From Panax quinquefolius (Eukaryota > Streptophyta > Magnoliopsida > Apiales > Araliaceae): a stretch of DNA of 64,000 nucleotides. A program made the position numbers and the translations under genes. Below the pieces are notes generated by a model that saw only the letters and a list, made by a program, of their open reading frames with translations, had not been told where the DNA came from and ran no database searches. This document shows positions 35,500-47,922 of the stretch, piece by piece (within the stretch, counting starts at the first letter, position 1; each line of letters starts with the position of its first letter). Where the stretch lies: assembly GCA_020205615.1 (NCBI GenBank), contig CM035170.1:41913807-41977806 (forward strand), given 5' to 3'.

Positions 35500-35776
35500 T
35501 ATGAATATCTTTGGCTCGTAGTGCAAAGATGACTTGTTGATGAATATCTTAGCCTGTAGTGCAAAGATGAATTATTGATGAATATCTTTTGCTCGTAATG
35601 CAAAGATGACCTGTTGTTGAATATCTTTAGCTTCAGAGTGCAAAGATGAATTATTGATGAATATCTTTGGCTCGTAATGCAAAGATGACTTTCATTGATG
35701 AATATCTTTTTGCACCAGAGTGTAAAGATGAATCTGTTGATGAATATCTTTGGCCGTAGGTGCAAAGATGAATTTA
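35500..35776 (+). repeat. Minisatellite of seven units, about 40 bp each, in S3
   Basis: Each unit has GATGAATATCTTTGGCTCGT (variants TAGCC, TTGCTC, TTTGCACC) followed by AGTGCAAAGATGAC or AGTGCAAAGATGAATT. Related GCAC/GTGC-centred repeats with GGTATGATCATGACC lie beside it (35315-35400) and in the TEK1 and TEK2 LTRs (25008-25245, 61490-61750). The overlapping minus-strand frame 35415-35795 is caused by the repeat and is not a gene. Confidence 0.93.
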
Positions 35777-37819
35777 TTAGTATGATTATGAACATGAATC
35801 GTGATTTGGTATAACCATGATCTTTGATGTTTCGTAAAAAGACAAGTGATGAAAATTATCTTTGTCTTGGATGAGGAAAGGAATTTAGAACTACAATTAC
35901 GATTATGAGTTATACACATGATTGTGGAAAAGAACTGTTGATTGATATTACAGGGATAAAACATTGTTGGTGGACTTTTAACGTGGAAAAAACAATAGAC
36001 TTTATAGTCTATTTGACTCTTCTAATGGATTGTTCAATCCGCTACAACTATGGTTGAAAAGTTTTATCATCTACCATATGTTCTAAATCTCTTATTTATT
36101 ACCGATGAAGACTATTGATAATTTATTTATCTTTAGTCATAATATTCTTTACTGAGCTAGTTGTGCTCACCCTTTTGTTTCACAATTTCTTTCAGGTAAT
36201 AAAAGTGTAGCTGGGTTGAGCGAGGGATAGCGAGGGAATAGAATGGTGGTCTATAGATGTTGAGGGTGAGGTGAACCCAACTTTGGAAGGGTGTTTTGTC
36301 ACTATCATACAAGATGTCTAATGACATACAAACTCGTGTTATCATAAGACATGGTTGTGTTCATCCACTTGCTTTGAGTATATTTACAAGCACTACCTAT
36401 ATAATCTTGGTGTTTGTTTGGAGTATAATACCCAATTAGAGACAAAGTGGAGATAATGATATGTCAAGAGAAGACTCACCATTGGGAAGAATATGATAGT
36501 AATCTTCTCGCTTTTATTTGGGGTTTATTAATTCAACCAAGGATAATTACGTGGCCATATGATATCTACCATAACCTAAAAGTATGGCCTCCCATGTATA
36601 CGAAGGTTTCCTTGAGCACTTCCCAAAGATTCTAATTTCTAAAACAATTTTTGACTATACCTTTATGTAAGGTGTCATTGTGACGTACACATTGGTATAT
36701 ATTTGTATCCAAACTCACAACATATGAGTTGTTGTATTTTGCACGACAATTGTTGTAATAAAGTTGTAGTTATTTTCCGTACCATATATTTAGCGACTCA
36801 GAATGGGTTGGATGGAATGGACCTATTTTGGGGGCGTTACATATGACACGGTCAAACATGGTCAGAAAGCTGTTCTTCATATTTTCTAGAAATTCCAATA
36901 AATAAAAATCATGAACGAGGGGCCAGGTTTGACCATCCTCTAAGTTCGATCAATTGATTATTTAAAGGATCAAAACCCACAAATATAAAGTACATATGAT
37001 AGGCTATAACCTAGATACTATAATATCATCAAATGATTTACAAACTGACAGATCTTAGCCTTTCAAAACATTGTCAGACGCTGAAAAAAGCTTTCTGGGT
37101 TGCCCAGAATTAGTAAAGTCATGGTCGATCAACGACGTTTGACCCTCAATAACTTTCACTCTATAACAGATCTGACTCTCAATCAAGTTCCAGATTCAAG
37201 ATCGCATAGCATACTACAAGATTAAACATTTAAACCACAAAAACACATAACATACAAGGATCTATGAGGACTGACATTTGACTGACAGACTCAAAAACAA
37301 AAATTTCTAGATTTTGTAGATCTTGAAATCCGAGCCTCTAGATGTTATGGATCTAACATCTAGCAACCCAGATCATCGTTATACACCATATACAACATAT
37401 TTTAAAAATAAATTATAACATCTAACATGCAGATCAAGATCAGATTTCTAATTTTGGTTTTACCTTTTTATGAACAAATTCTTTGATTCTAGGCTTCTGG
37501 TCTGTTACTTAAAGTCATGGGGCTCGATTTGGGGACTGATCCACTACTAAATTTTGTAGGTTTAGATAAAGAGACTTGGTTGGGTGTTTAGATAGAAATG
37601 ATGCAAAATATGAGACTTTCTCTTTCTTAAATTATGCAATGAATTGATATAATGAACTTGGCTGGTGAATTGAATCTGATATGCTGGAATTCTAGCTGCT
37701 AGGTTGATAGGGTAGGGTGGCTTGCAATATCTTGCTAGATATTATCTAACCAATAATTCAAGAATGGGACAAAAGGGCATTTTTGTAATTTTCTTTTTAA
37801 TCTCAAGGGTATTCTTGTC

Positions 37820-38400
37820 CAAGGTGCTAGAATCTAGGGTTTAATCACTAGATTTTATATTTTAAAGTTTCCCAAATAATTATTAGGGTTCGAAAGATTA
37901 AAATTAAAGTATAATAAAATTTTAATTTTAACCACACTAATTAAATTAGGGTTTTTAATTGAAATTAGGATTTTATTAGAAAATTAGGGTTTAATCATTA
38001 GGGTTCCCAAATTAACAATTAGGGTTTCTTAATTATCATTATAATTCACAAAAATAATAATTAGGGTTTCTAAAATTTGTAATTAGGGTTTTTAATTAGC
38101 AAATTAGGGTTTTCAAATAAATAATTAGGGTTTCTCCTAATTACAGAAATTATATTATACACAGTAAAATTCATATAACACCATTACTACACAGTCTCGA
38201 ACTCATAACCGAGTTTAACGATTAGGGTCTAATAACACGATATTAGGGTCATGCCCTAATTTACCACAATTGAATAACAATTATCAGTCTCCACATTTAC
38301 AGTACATATTTATAGCACTGAAAAATTAAAATATAATTAATATTATATTATTATTCTCATCCATTGATCAATACCCAAATTTAGGGTTTGGATTCCATAT
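37820..38400 (-). repeat. Telobox-like motif cluster in the TRG1 3' LTR
   Basis: At least a dozen TTAGGGT motifs on the plus strand (AACCCTAA in the element's own sense) are spaced irregularly by 10-60 bp, many as AATTAGGGTTTCT. The same cluster is at about 45230-45790 in the 5' LTR. It starts about 370 bases from the 5' end of the LTR in the element's sense, i.e. in the presumed upstream region. Irregular spacing rules out a true telomere array. Confidence 0.85.
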
Positions 38401-39077
38401 CTGATTTATTCTTCATATATAACATCAATAATTAAGCTAAAATAATTAACTTAAATATTCTCAACAATTCATATAATAAAATATTTATTATTATAATTCT
38501 AATAATCATTTCATATATTATTTAAATAATATAAAATCATGTTTTTCATGGAAAATAATTAATAAAAACATTTCTACTTACAAAAATTAATTACTATAGG
38601 AATATACTTTATAATGATCAATAATTCTAAAATAAATTATTTGAAATTATTCATGAAATAAATAATTTTATTTATCACATATATACATACACATTACTTG
38701 ACACATATTCTCATCCCAAAAAAAAATTAATATGAAAAATTTCTTATATAGAAAATATCGGGTTATTACATTCACCCTCCCTTATAAGGATTCCGTCCCC
38801 GGAATCACCGTTGTAAAAAATCATACTTATAAGGGTACATAACATACATAGTCATTTCAAATAGATCTCGATCAGATTTGATCGAACTGATCTTTAACTA
38901 TTCAACATAAAGCTTGTTTATCTGATTAAACGGAAGTTCGATTGCTAAGAGAACTCAAATTCCTTCTTCAAAATATTTTTATAAAATAATTTATTATATA
39001 TTAGAAAATCATATATATCGAAATATACAAGTTATACGAATAATACCTGGAGTTGCATTCTCAGCTGCCACCGTATA

Positions 39078-39702
39078 CTAGACCGTCATATTGAAGACTC
39101 TTGTGGTTGATTCTGTTGGTTTGTTTGTTGAAGTAGGTTTCGTTGTCACTAGAGTCCCGCTGCCTTTTCCTTTACTCGCGCTCCCTGTATCCCCTCCCTT
39201 TTTCGGACAGTCTTTCACCTTATGCTCCGTTGATCCACACTTGAAACACCTCTTATTCATCCTTAGATTGGGGCGCTTAGGAGAGATATGTCCCTCCCCT
39301 TACACTTGTAACACACAAAACTTACCTTAAGACACTCTCCCGAGTGATTCTTTCCACAATTCCCACACTAGCAACTGCGCTTTTTCCACCTCCGCCTACT
39401 TCTAGTATTCCTGAAATTATCTCCTTTTTTTTCCCAGTTTTACTGGCACTATTTTCTTCTCCGGCTCTAGCTTGATTTGCTTCCCACCAAAAATTCGCCT
39501 CCCCTTTCATCATATAGGTGACAAAAGCTGTCTTTTGCCCATCCGTTACTCTAGCTGTCACAAACATCTCTACAGGGTCAGTTGATCCTCTAAATCCTGG
39601 CTGTTCGATTGTTTTGAAGTCTTTGACGTTTGCTGATCGATTACTTGGTTGATTTCCCACGGCTGGTGATCCATTCTGCATAGCTTGAGAATCTATATTC
39701 AC
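39078..39702 (-). pseudogene. TRG1 gag
   Basis: The open stretch 39702-39322 begins MNIDSQAMQNGSPAVGNQ and shows FKTIEQPGFRGSTDPVEMF and KGEANFWWEANQA, the capsid-like signature of chromovirus Gag. A frame change near 39430 leads to three zinc-knuckle-like motifs: CGNCGKNHSGEC (about 39370), CYKCKGRDIS (about 39310, lacking its His/Cys end) and a complete CFKCGSTEHKVKDC (about 39250). The product ends at 39078 (RVFNMTV) just where a protease would begin in a full element. A stop (TAG) precedes the first knuckle. It is smaller than a usual Gag of this group, so part of the capsid region may be missing. Confidence 0.85.
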
Positions 39703-40590
39703 AAAATTTTGTGTCGGGTCTGGTTGTCCTCCAGCTTTATTGATAGGTTCTTCTGTCTTTTGGTTTCATTTACGTCTTGGCGGTATTATCTGATTAAATA
39801 AAATTATGTTCATCTAACTAATCCCATCGTACTTTTAATAGCATAACACATACTGCTTTAAACATCTGTTATCCCCTTTGTGACATAAAAGTCGGGAATC
39901 GTTGCCACAACTTATACAAAAGTTGAGAATACTACTTTACACAGACATACTTATCGTATACTTATCATAGAATCATACATATTCAAATAACACTAATACT
40001 ACGTATTTCATACGCCTTCACTAAGGATCAATTACTTAGCATTCTATATATTTCTATTATCCTCAATAATCTATTTACACATAACTATACCTAGTTCGTC
40101 AAACCTTCCACACATTATGAGTTTAGGAACTCACCACAAACATATGAGTTCAAGAACTCGAGCTTGATCTTTTATCCTGTAACTATACTATACCTATCAG
40201 TTATACTATCATTTCTGGGTTTGGTACTACACTTTCCTGTATAATCACCTCATTGAGGTAGCTTTCAATGTGAGCTTCTATTTCAGCTATTGGCTTTGAT
40301 ATTGGCTCGGTTATGGAGGTTGACTCATTCTTTACGACCTGAGGGTATGCTAATCCTTATCTCACATAACATCTACACACTAACTATCTTGATTAACATA
40401 TAGTATATACACACAATAATTAATAATTTTATATAAGTTATCTTTTATTTTGTTTAACGATGAATTTATTCAATTCATCTCCATTTAAACTCTATATGAG
40501 TTATTTGTATGTTCAACGTTTCCCTCTGTTCTAAGGTTATAGCCTAAGGTCGATCCCACCTAAGGTTTCTAACCCTAAAGCTTTAATTCC
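39703..40590 (-). other. TRG1 leader between the repeated segment and gag
   Basis: AT-rich sequence without coding potential or recognisable motifs. The bases 38789-39077 on the other side of gag, next to the polypurine tract (AAGGGAGGGTGAA at 38771-38783, minus strand), are likewise non-coding. Confidence 0.6.
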
Positions 40591-40951
40591 AACCTGTGAC
40601 ACTCATGGTACTTCCAACCATAGCACCCCACAGTGATACCTATCAACTTGATACCGACTGACTAAGCTTCGGCGTCCCTACTGAAAAGTCCGGCTTTGTG
40701 CTTTCCCTTAAAGGGATGTCACCAGCAAAAGGCTCGGGGCTCTTCGCAAATTCATGCTTATAGCTTTGATACCAACCTGTGACACTCATGGTACTTCCAA
40801 CCATAACACCTCACAGTGATACCTATCAACTTGCTACCGACTCGCTCGGCGTCCCCTACGGAAAGTCTGGCTTCGGTGCCTTCCCTTAAAGGGATGTCAC
40901 CAGCAAAAGGCTCGGGGCTCTTCGCAAATTCATGCGTATAGCTTTGATACC
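40591..40951 (-). repeat. Two-unit tandem repeat carrying copies of the LTR-end/primer-site junction
   Basis: Units start at 40591 and 40774 (AACCTGTGACACTCATGG), with lengths of 183 and 178 bp. Both contain GGGATGTCACCAGCAAAAGG and end at GCTTTGATACC or a variant. The true LTR edge at 40952 starts with the same AACCTGTGAC. On the minus strand, GTCACAGGTTGGTATCAAAG therefore occurs at the real LTR end and again about 178 bases on; a third, decayed version (GTTGGAATTAAAGC) follows about 183 bases further. Confidence 0.93.
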
Positions 40952-40953
40952 AA
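40937..40953 (-). other. TRG1 primer-binding site (methionine tRNA type)
   Basis: On the minus strand TTGGTATCAAAGCTATA, two bases after the 5' LTR end (GGGGGCGTCACA). The same primer type is used by TEK1 and TEK2. A second copy lies at 40759-40775. Confidence 0.85.
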
Positions 40954-40955
40954 CC

Positions 40956-43900
40956 TGTGACGCCCCCAAATTCGGGTACTTGAAACCCAAACTCGGTGCT
41001 TCACGATACCATTTCTATAAGCTGAATAATACTAATAATAATAACAATAATATAAAATTCAAACTTAATTTACATATATCAAAGTCTAATCCCAAGTACG
41101 TAACCTTTACTACAATACATTACAGGATAGATAATAAATATCATTGTCTTAATAAACTATAACTATTACACAACATAATATAAATCTCATTCGAAACTGG
41201 CTTTCCTTTCCCTTGTTCTCGCTTCAACCTTCTCGTTTGATCATACTTAATCGAAAACATTTAAATTTAAAGCAAGAATGAGCATTTAATTACCCAAATA
41301 AGTAATAACAACAATATATATATTAATGAAAAAAATTAAATGTTTTCTTTGAAAGACACTTCTACAACGAATCAACAAATGTGAAGTAAGTTTGAACCAA
41401 TAATAACAACATATCACTTTCATATGTAATCTTTGAAACTATGTATGTACAATAATCGGAGATCAATCGACGCACTATGAACATTGTTTTTTTTATTTTT
41501 TTGCTAGGGTTTAGCGTAACTTCATCCGCAAAACCGTCATAACTTACTTTTTACACGAGGGTGATCTTCCCAATGTGCCCTATATTGATCAATACTACAT
41601 GCAAGAATGATATCATCGTTCACTCTATCCACCTTAGGTGCACAAAAGTTTCCCATATTCGGGATGTTCATACTTAGTCGAATCAAACCAAAAATCATCG
41701 GTTGGATACAATAATGTTCTATCTTGTTCAACAATATTTTTATGTCTAGCTGAATCAAATAGCTTAGATGGCTTTTAAGTCAACATATACATACTTGAAA
41801 TCAATAAGTATGTATCAACATATGATTAAATACAATGGTTATCCAAGTGGGGACACTTGTCTAACCCTATATATGAATTAACGAACAGAATAAATATCTG
41901 AATTATACAATAATACAATGATTGGATAATGTAAGAACTTGAATGAATACAAAGATTGGATACATAATCAATAATAATAGAGTTAATAATCTGGCACAAT
42001 AATATGATTCTGAAACTTTCTTACTCATGTCTGTTACATAAAGGAAATGCAAAAGTAGGATACTTGCACAATGTAAATAATAGATTAGATACTTGCTCAA
42101 TAATAATTAGAGTAAGTTTAGGAAACTTGCATAACATGATATACCTGTTTATACCTATAAATAAAAAAAAGTGCATAAGGTTTAGATATCACTCGAGCTA
42201 TCGCTTACAATAACGCAACTTAGATTAATCTTTTATATAGCGACCTATCAGTAAAAAGATCATTCGTTCGATTAGAATAATATATCGTAACACATAATAA
42301 TCGCTTAATTTCAATTAAGACATAACCTAATCACCTTGTTACCTATGTTTAATGATCATTGAATCACAAATAATCACATATCTAATTACATTATCTAAGT
42401 CCAGATCAATTTCTGAAATATTTCGGTGTACCGACGGCTTTATCGGGTAAATATCGAGTCTAAGACTCTATCATGTAGTTCAATATTCGTTTAGATATTT
42501 TAAATACCAGACATATTATTTTTCATAGCCTTATAATAATTTTTAAATAAGTATTATACTTTATCATGAATTTTCAAACATTGAAACCATTATTAAATGA
42601 TTTAAATATTAACTAATTCTATTATCATTAATATTTAATTAATATTAAACTATTAATGAAACCATTGCCAAAATATTAAAGTTATTTATAATAACTCAAA
42701 ATATTTTTAAAGTATTAATATTACCCTTAAATGATTTTCAAAACTTCTAAAATCATTTTTAAACAATTACCATTAATATTAGAATATTAATTTATTATTT
42801 ATCAAAATATTAAAAGTCATTAATTCTAACTTAAAATATCTTTAATTCATTTATTTCCTTTTAAATAATTTTAATTCAATAAAACTATTTTTAAACTATT
42901 TATTTAATATACTTATTAAATAAACTAAATATCATTAATATTAAATTATTGATGAAATTTACCTTTAAATATCAAAAGTTATATTTTATAACTTAAAATA
43001 TTTTTAAACTATTTATTTTCTCTTAAAATGATTTTTATAATATTAAAATCATTTTTTAATTATTTTATTTAATATAATTGCTAATATCATTAATATTTAA
43101 TAATTAATGAAACTTATCTTAAAATATTAAAAGTTATGTTTTATAACTTAAAATATTATTAAATACCTTATTATTATTTAAAATGATTTTTAATAAAATA
43201 AAATCATTTTAATTAATTTAATTAATTAAAATAATTTAAATACCAATAATATCCAAATAAATATTAATATTTATGAAAAATATGTCAAATTATTAAAAGT
43301 TAATTTTATAACTTAAAATAATTTTTAAAACTGATTTTATAATTTTAGGAATTTATTTCTATTTTTAATGTATTTTTGAAATTTATAAAATAAAAATAAT
43401 TAAATCCATCATAAAGGCTTTAGCGACGAGTTTATCATCATAATAGTGTGTTCTTGAGGCTCAAGAACAACGATAATCGCTTCAAGGGTACCTCCTTTGA
43501 CCATCTTTAATTCGTTCTGTGTAGTGTTTCTGGGCTAGCTATAACTTGGATGTTGTAGTATTAGTGTCTAACTACATGTTACAACAATAATCATGACAAT
43601 ACAACTTAAAACGAATGAGATCCGGCTTGCAAAGTAATTGTCGATCTCGTTTTGGTTTTCTGGTTACCCGTAAAGCCCAAGACGCTTCTTAGGTACTACG
43701 TTTGGGCTTCCATAAATATATTTCCAGGTAAGGTTTTGGTTGTTTAGTGGTTTCAGAGTGTAGTGCCCATGCCAAGGAAGAGATCTATTATCCTTAATCA
43801 GTCTAACTACATCACAATCGCCAGATCTAAGTCGGTCAAACCTCAACCGTAACTGTGTTCTTTATTTTCTCCGAAATTCCGTAAAACGATATCATGTTCA

Positions 43901-46183
43901 TATCGCTTACTTTGAATTGCTCAAAGACTTATGATCCTATTCGTCATTTAGGTGATATCAAGGTTTTAATATGTAGCCCATATAACATATTATAACATGG
44001 ATACAACAACACAAACAATTCACATAATGCAAGAGAGATTGGGACTCATGAACAAACCGTCGAGATCCCATCTGGTAACTTCGGGTTACCCGTAAATAAA
44101 AAACTTAACTGGCAACATTTTGACTGATTACTACATCCGATCCTTTATTTTCCAAGGTTCGAGAGCGTGCTAGAGTTGAAGTACTCATGTTAGATAAGAG
44201 ATCTATTACACAAAGTCAACAAAACAACAAAAAGAATAACAATCTATGACGAGGTCAAACATGGTCAGAAAGTTGTCCTTCATATTTTCTGGAAATTCCC
44301 AGAAATAAAAATCGTGAACGAAGGGCCAGGTTTGACCATCCTCTAAGTTCGATTAATTGATTATTTAAAGGATCAAAACCCACAAATATAAAGTACATAT
44401 GATAGGCAATAACCTGGATATTATAATATCATCAAATGATTTACAAACTGACAGATCTTAGCCTTTCAAAACATTGTCAGATGTTGAAAAAGCTTTCTAG
44501 GTTGCCCAGAATTAGTAAAGTCATGGTCGGTCAACGACTTTTGACCCTCAATAACTTTCACTCTATAACAGATCTGACTCTCAATCAAGTTCCAGATTCT
44601 AGATCGCATAGCATACTACATGATTAAACATTTAAACCACAAAAACACATAACATACAAAGATCTATGAGGACTGACATTTGACTGTCAGACTCAAAAAC
44701 AAAAATTTCCAGATTTTGTAGATCTTCAAATCCGAGCCTCTAGATGTTATGGATCTAACATCTAGCAACCCAGATCATCGTTATACACCATATACAACAT
44801 ATTTTAACAATAAATTATAACATCTAACATGCAGATCAAGATCAGATTTCTAATTTAGGTTTTACCTTTTTATGAACAAATTCTTTGATTCTAGGCTTCT
44901 GGTCTGTTACTGAAAGTCATGGGGATCGATTTGGGGACTGATCCACGACTAAATTTCGTAGGGTTAGATAGAGAGAGACTTGGTTGGGTGTTTAGATAGA
45001 AATGATGCAAAATATGAGACTTTCTCTTTCTTAAATTATGCAATGAATTGATATAATGAACTTGGCTGGTGAATTGAATCTGATATGCTGGAATTCTAGC
45101 TACTAGGTTGATAGGGTTGGGTGGCTTGCAAGATCTTGCTAGATATTGTCTAACCAATAATTCAAGAATGGGACAAAAGGGCATTTTTGTAATTTTCTTT
45201 TTAATCTCAAGGGTATTCTTGTCGAGGTGCTCAATCTAGGTTTAATCACTAGATTTTATATTTTAAAGTTTCCCAAATAATTACTAGGGTTCAAAGATTA
45301 AAATTAAAGTATAATAAAATTTTAATTTTAACCACACTAATTAAATTAGGGTTTTTAATAGAAATTAGGGTTTTATTAGAAAATTAGGGTTTAATCATTA
45401 GGGTTCCCAAATTAACAATTAGGGTTTCTTAATTATCATTATAATTCACAAAAAATAATAATTAGGGTTTCTAAAATTTAAAATTAAGGTTTCTAATTAG
45501 TAAATTAGGGTTTTCAAATAAATAATTAGGGTTTCTCCTAATTACAGAAATTATATTATACACAGTAAAATTCATATAACACCATTACTACACAGTCTCG
45601 AACTCATAACCGAGTTTAACAATTAGGGTTTAATAACACGATATTAGGGTCATGCCCTAATTTACCACAATTGAATAACCATTATCAGTCTCCACATTTA
45701 CAGTACATATTTATAGCACTGAAAAATTAAAATATAATTAATATTATATTATTATTCTCATCCATTGATCAATACCCAAATTTAGGGTTCGATTCCATAT
45801 CTGATTTATTCTTCATATATAACATCAATAATTAAGCTAAAATAATTAACTTAAATATTCTCAACAATTCATATAATAAAATATTTATTATTATAATTCT
45901 AATAATCATTTCATATATTATTTAAATAATATAAAATCATGTTTTCATGGAAAATAATTAATAAAAACATTTCTACTTACAAAAATTAATTACTATAGGA
46001 ATATACTTTATAATGATCAATAATTCTAAAATAAAATTGTTTGAAATTATTCATGAAATAAATAATTTTATTTATCACATATATACATACACATTACTTA
46101 CTTGACACATATTCTCATCTTTAAAAAAAAAAATATATGCAAAATTTCTTATTTATTTATATAGAAAATATCGGGTTATTACA
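40956..46183 (-). repeat. 5' LTR of TRG1 (5228 bp)
   Basis: On the minus strand it starts TGTAATAACCCGATATTTTC at 46183 and ends GGGGGCGTCACA at 40956. It is unusually long for a plant LTR. The section 42544-43400 is very AT-rich and built from diverged repeats of ATTAATATT and TTTTATAACTTAAAATA. The telobox-like cluster is at 45230-45790. Frames at 40932-41162, 42004-42213, 43664-43846 and 44891-45184 show no domains; two of them recur in the other LTR. Confidence 0.92.
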
Positions 46184-46188
46184 GGTCA

Positions 46189-46276
46189 TACTAGCGAAGG
46201 AATTCCTCGTCTCTCCCCTCCTAGTACTATTCTCACATCTTAGCCAGGGATCATATCCCTAAGCTTTGATACCAAA
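46189..46276 (-). other. TEK1 leader start and primer-binding site
   Basis: On the minus strand TTTGGTATCAAAGCTT (46261-46276) followed by AGGGATATGATCCCTGGCTA and GAGGGGAGAGACGAGGAATT; TEK2 has the same leader at 62315-62406. It resumes at 31576 beyond TRG1. One base of the usual TTGGTATC context differs at the LTR edge. Confidence 0.85.
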
Positions 46277-47759
46277 TCGCGACGCCCCAAAATTAGGTAT
46301 ACATCACCCATCTTGGGTCGTCGATACATGGTACAAAATTCAAATACAACTTACTTAATACAACTGTCCGTGTACAATACGACAAAACATAACTATGAGT
46401 TTGAATACAATTATTATCTACTAGAGATTATACAAACTTAAAAGAAGTCCTCATTACAATTATTGACACACTATTTCACGTAATAGTGAGGACTACTAAT
46501 GCTATCCTTCCTGACCGGCCACCTCTCTCCCCGACTAGTCCTCACGTTATGTTCTCATTTCACTCAAGAGAACAGTGAAAGAAAGGGTGAGCTCAACTAG
46601 CCCAGTAAGAAATATTATGACTAAGATAATGCAGAATAAATTATCATTAGCCTTCAACAGTGTTAAATTGATAAAATATAACAACATCAAGTTTGACTGC
46701 AGCGGAACAAGCAATCCATTAAAAGAGTCAAGTAGAGAATAAAATCTACTATCTTTAGTATCACGACCACAAATTATCCATGAACTACAGCCAAGGACAT
46801 TCGTGTATTCATTAATGGTCAAGATCATGCCAACAACTATCCATCAATGCACTACGGGTCAATGATAACTTTTACCACATCATTTGTAACATTACAGTCA
46901 TGATTACACCGAATAATCTCTGGTCATAATCATACCAAGTCCATCTATGCACTACAAGCCACAGATGACTTTCAACATAATATAAACATGAGGATGATGA
47001 CAATGATATAAGAATTCAATAAAACAAGTTCAAGAATTAATTTATCCAAGAACTAATAATGTCCAAATTGTCAACATGTTACTGCTTTGTTGAGTAAAAT
47101 TCAAGAATAATCAGAAGAATATTTCCATGAAAAGATACTGGATGAAGCGCAAATATCAAGGATATTCTACTAATTTCATGGAGTATAGAAGTCAAAACTT
47201 TAACCAACTGAGTATAGTAAAGAATGGAATAACGAAAGAAATCACTATGCATGCGGATTGCCGCATGAAAGTTATTCAACAGAATAATAATAACGGAACC
47301 GAATCGAGGCAAAATTTTCACCGGCGAGGATGTTCCAACAGAATAATAAAGATTTTAACCAGTCCGATGTAAAACACACGAGCATGTGATGTTCCAATGT
47401 AATAATAATAATAAAGATTTTAACTAGGTCCGGTGTAAAACACATGAGACATGGATGTTCCAACAAAATAATAATAAAGACGAAAACCAGTCCTGTAAAA
47501 ACACACAAATGGATGTTCCAATGAATAATAGAAGAATGTCACCAAGTATAGGGTAAACCAAGCGTTATACAAAGTTATTCCAACAAAATAATAAGCAATG
47601 GAATAACAACAGTTCTCTTCATGAATAAGAAAGAATAACACCCCTTATATTAGTAGTAGATTGAATACTGCAGTAGTGTAGTAACAGAATACTCTTCTTC
47701 TTTCTCTTCTCTCTCTATAGCTTAAATGAATTCGTGAAAAATAATCAAGCACTAGGCCT

Positions 47760-47768
47760 CTATTTATA
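47760..47768 (-). promoter_or_regulatory. TATA box in the TEK1 5' LTR
   Basis: On the minus strand TATAAATAG, in the same context as at 25935-25943. Confidence 0.6.
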
Positions 47769-47922
47769 GAAGATTTCTAGCTTAGCACTTGAAATGTGAA
47801 AAGGCAAGTGGCTTGACGACTGGTGATATGAAAAGAAAAGTGGTTTGACGCCTGTAATGTGAAACGACAATTGGTTCAACGCCTGTAATATGAAACGGCA
47901 AGTGGTTTGATGTCTGGTAAAG

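Larger units (their letters stand above)
33172..36841 (+). repeat. S3: left-truncated solo LTR of a Tekay-like family
   Basis: It ends TTTTGGGGGCGTTACA at 36841, and its parts line up with the TEK2 LTR: GGAGAGGTTTGGTCAC near 33385 (59656), CTATAAATAG at 34126 (60254), and the GCTAGTTG(T/A)GCTCACCC block near 36157 (61998). The right flank TATGA (36842-36846) is also present in the undisturbed 5' LTR of TRG1 at 44247. No TGTGAGACC start is found on the left. A deletion that took the LTR's left end and 1.7 kb of TRG1 explains this. Confidence 0.75.
31582..38770 (-). repeat. 3' LTR of TRG1, containing S3
   Basis: It pairs with the 5' LTR at 40956-46183: 31582-33171 matches 40956-42543, and 36842-38770 matches 44247-46183. 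On the minus strand it starts TGTAATAACCCGATATTTTC and ends AGGCGTCACA. The middle 1.7 kb of the partner LTR (42544-44246) is absent here and is replaced by the truncated solo LTR S3. Telobox-like motifs cluster at 37820-38400. Frames at 31513-31788 and 32156-32719 are LTR-internal. Confidence 0.9.
31582..46183 (-). mobile_element. TRG1: pol-less, gag-only Gypsy-derived element with LTRs of about 5.2 kb
   Basis: The flanks are GGTCA at 31577-31581 and 46184-46188, a perfect duplication in the TEK1 leader. On the minus strand: 5' LTR (40956-46183), primer site (40937-40953), a tandemly repeated leader, gag (39702-39078), polypurine tract (38771-38788) and 3' LTR (31582-38770, enlarged by S3). 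The internal region is only 2185 bp and holds no protease, RT, RNase H or integrase. This matches the published terminal-repeat-with-gag (TR-GAG) class of non-autonomous elements. Movement would depend on a partner. Confidence 0.9.

Noticed and set aside
35500..35776. CRISPR-like array
   Set aside because: Units run head to tail with no unique spacers, and the DNA is plant retrotransposon.
35415..35795. 126-codon frame with internal repeats
   Set aside because: It is the complement of the seven-unit minisatellite in S3; the periodicity is DNA-level.
37820..38400. Interstitial telomere array
   Set aside because: Motifs are irregularly spaced and confined to TRG1 LTRs, in both copies, so they are part of the element.
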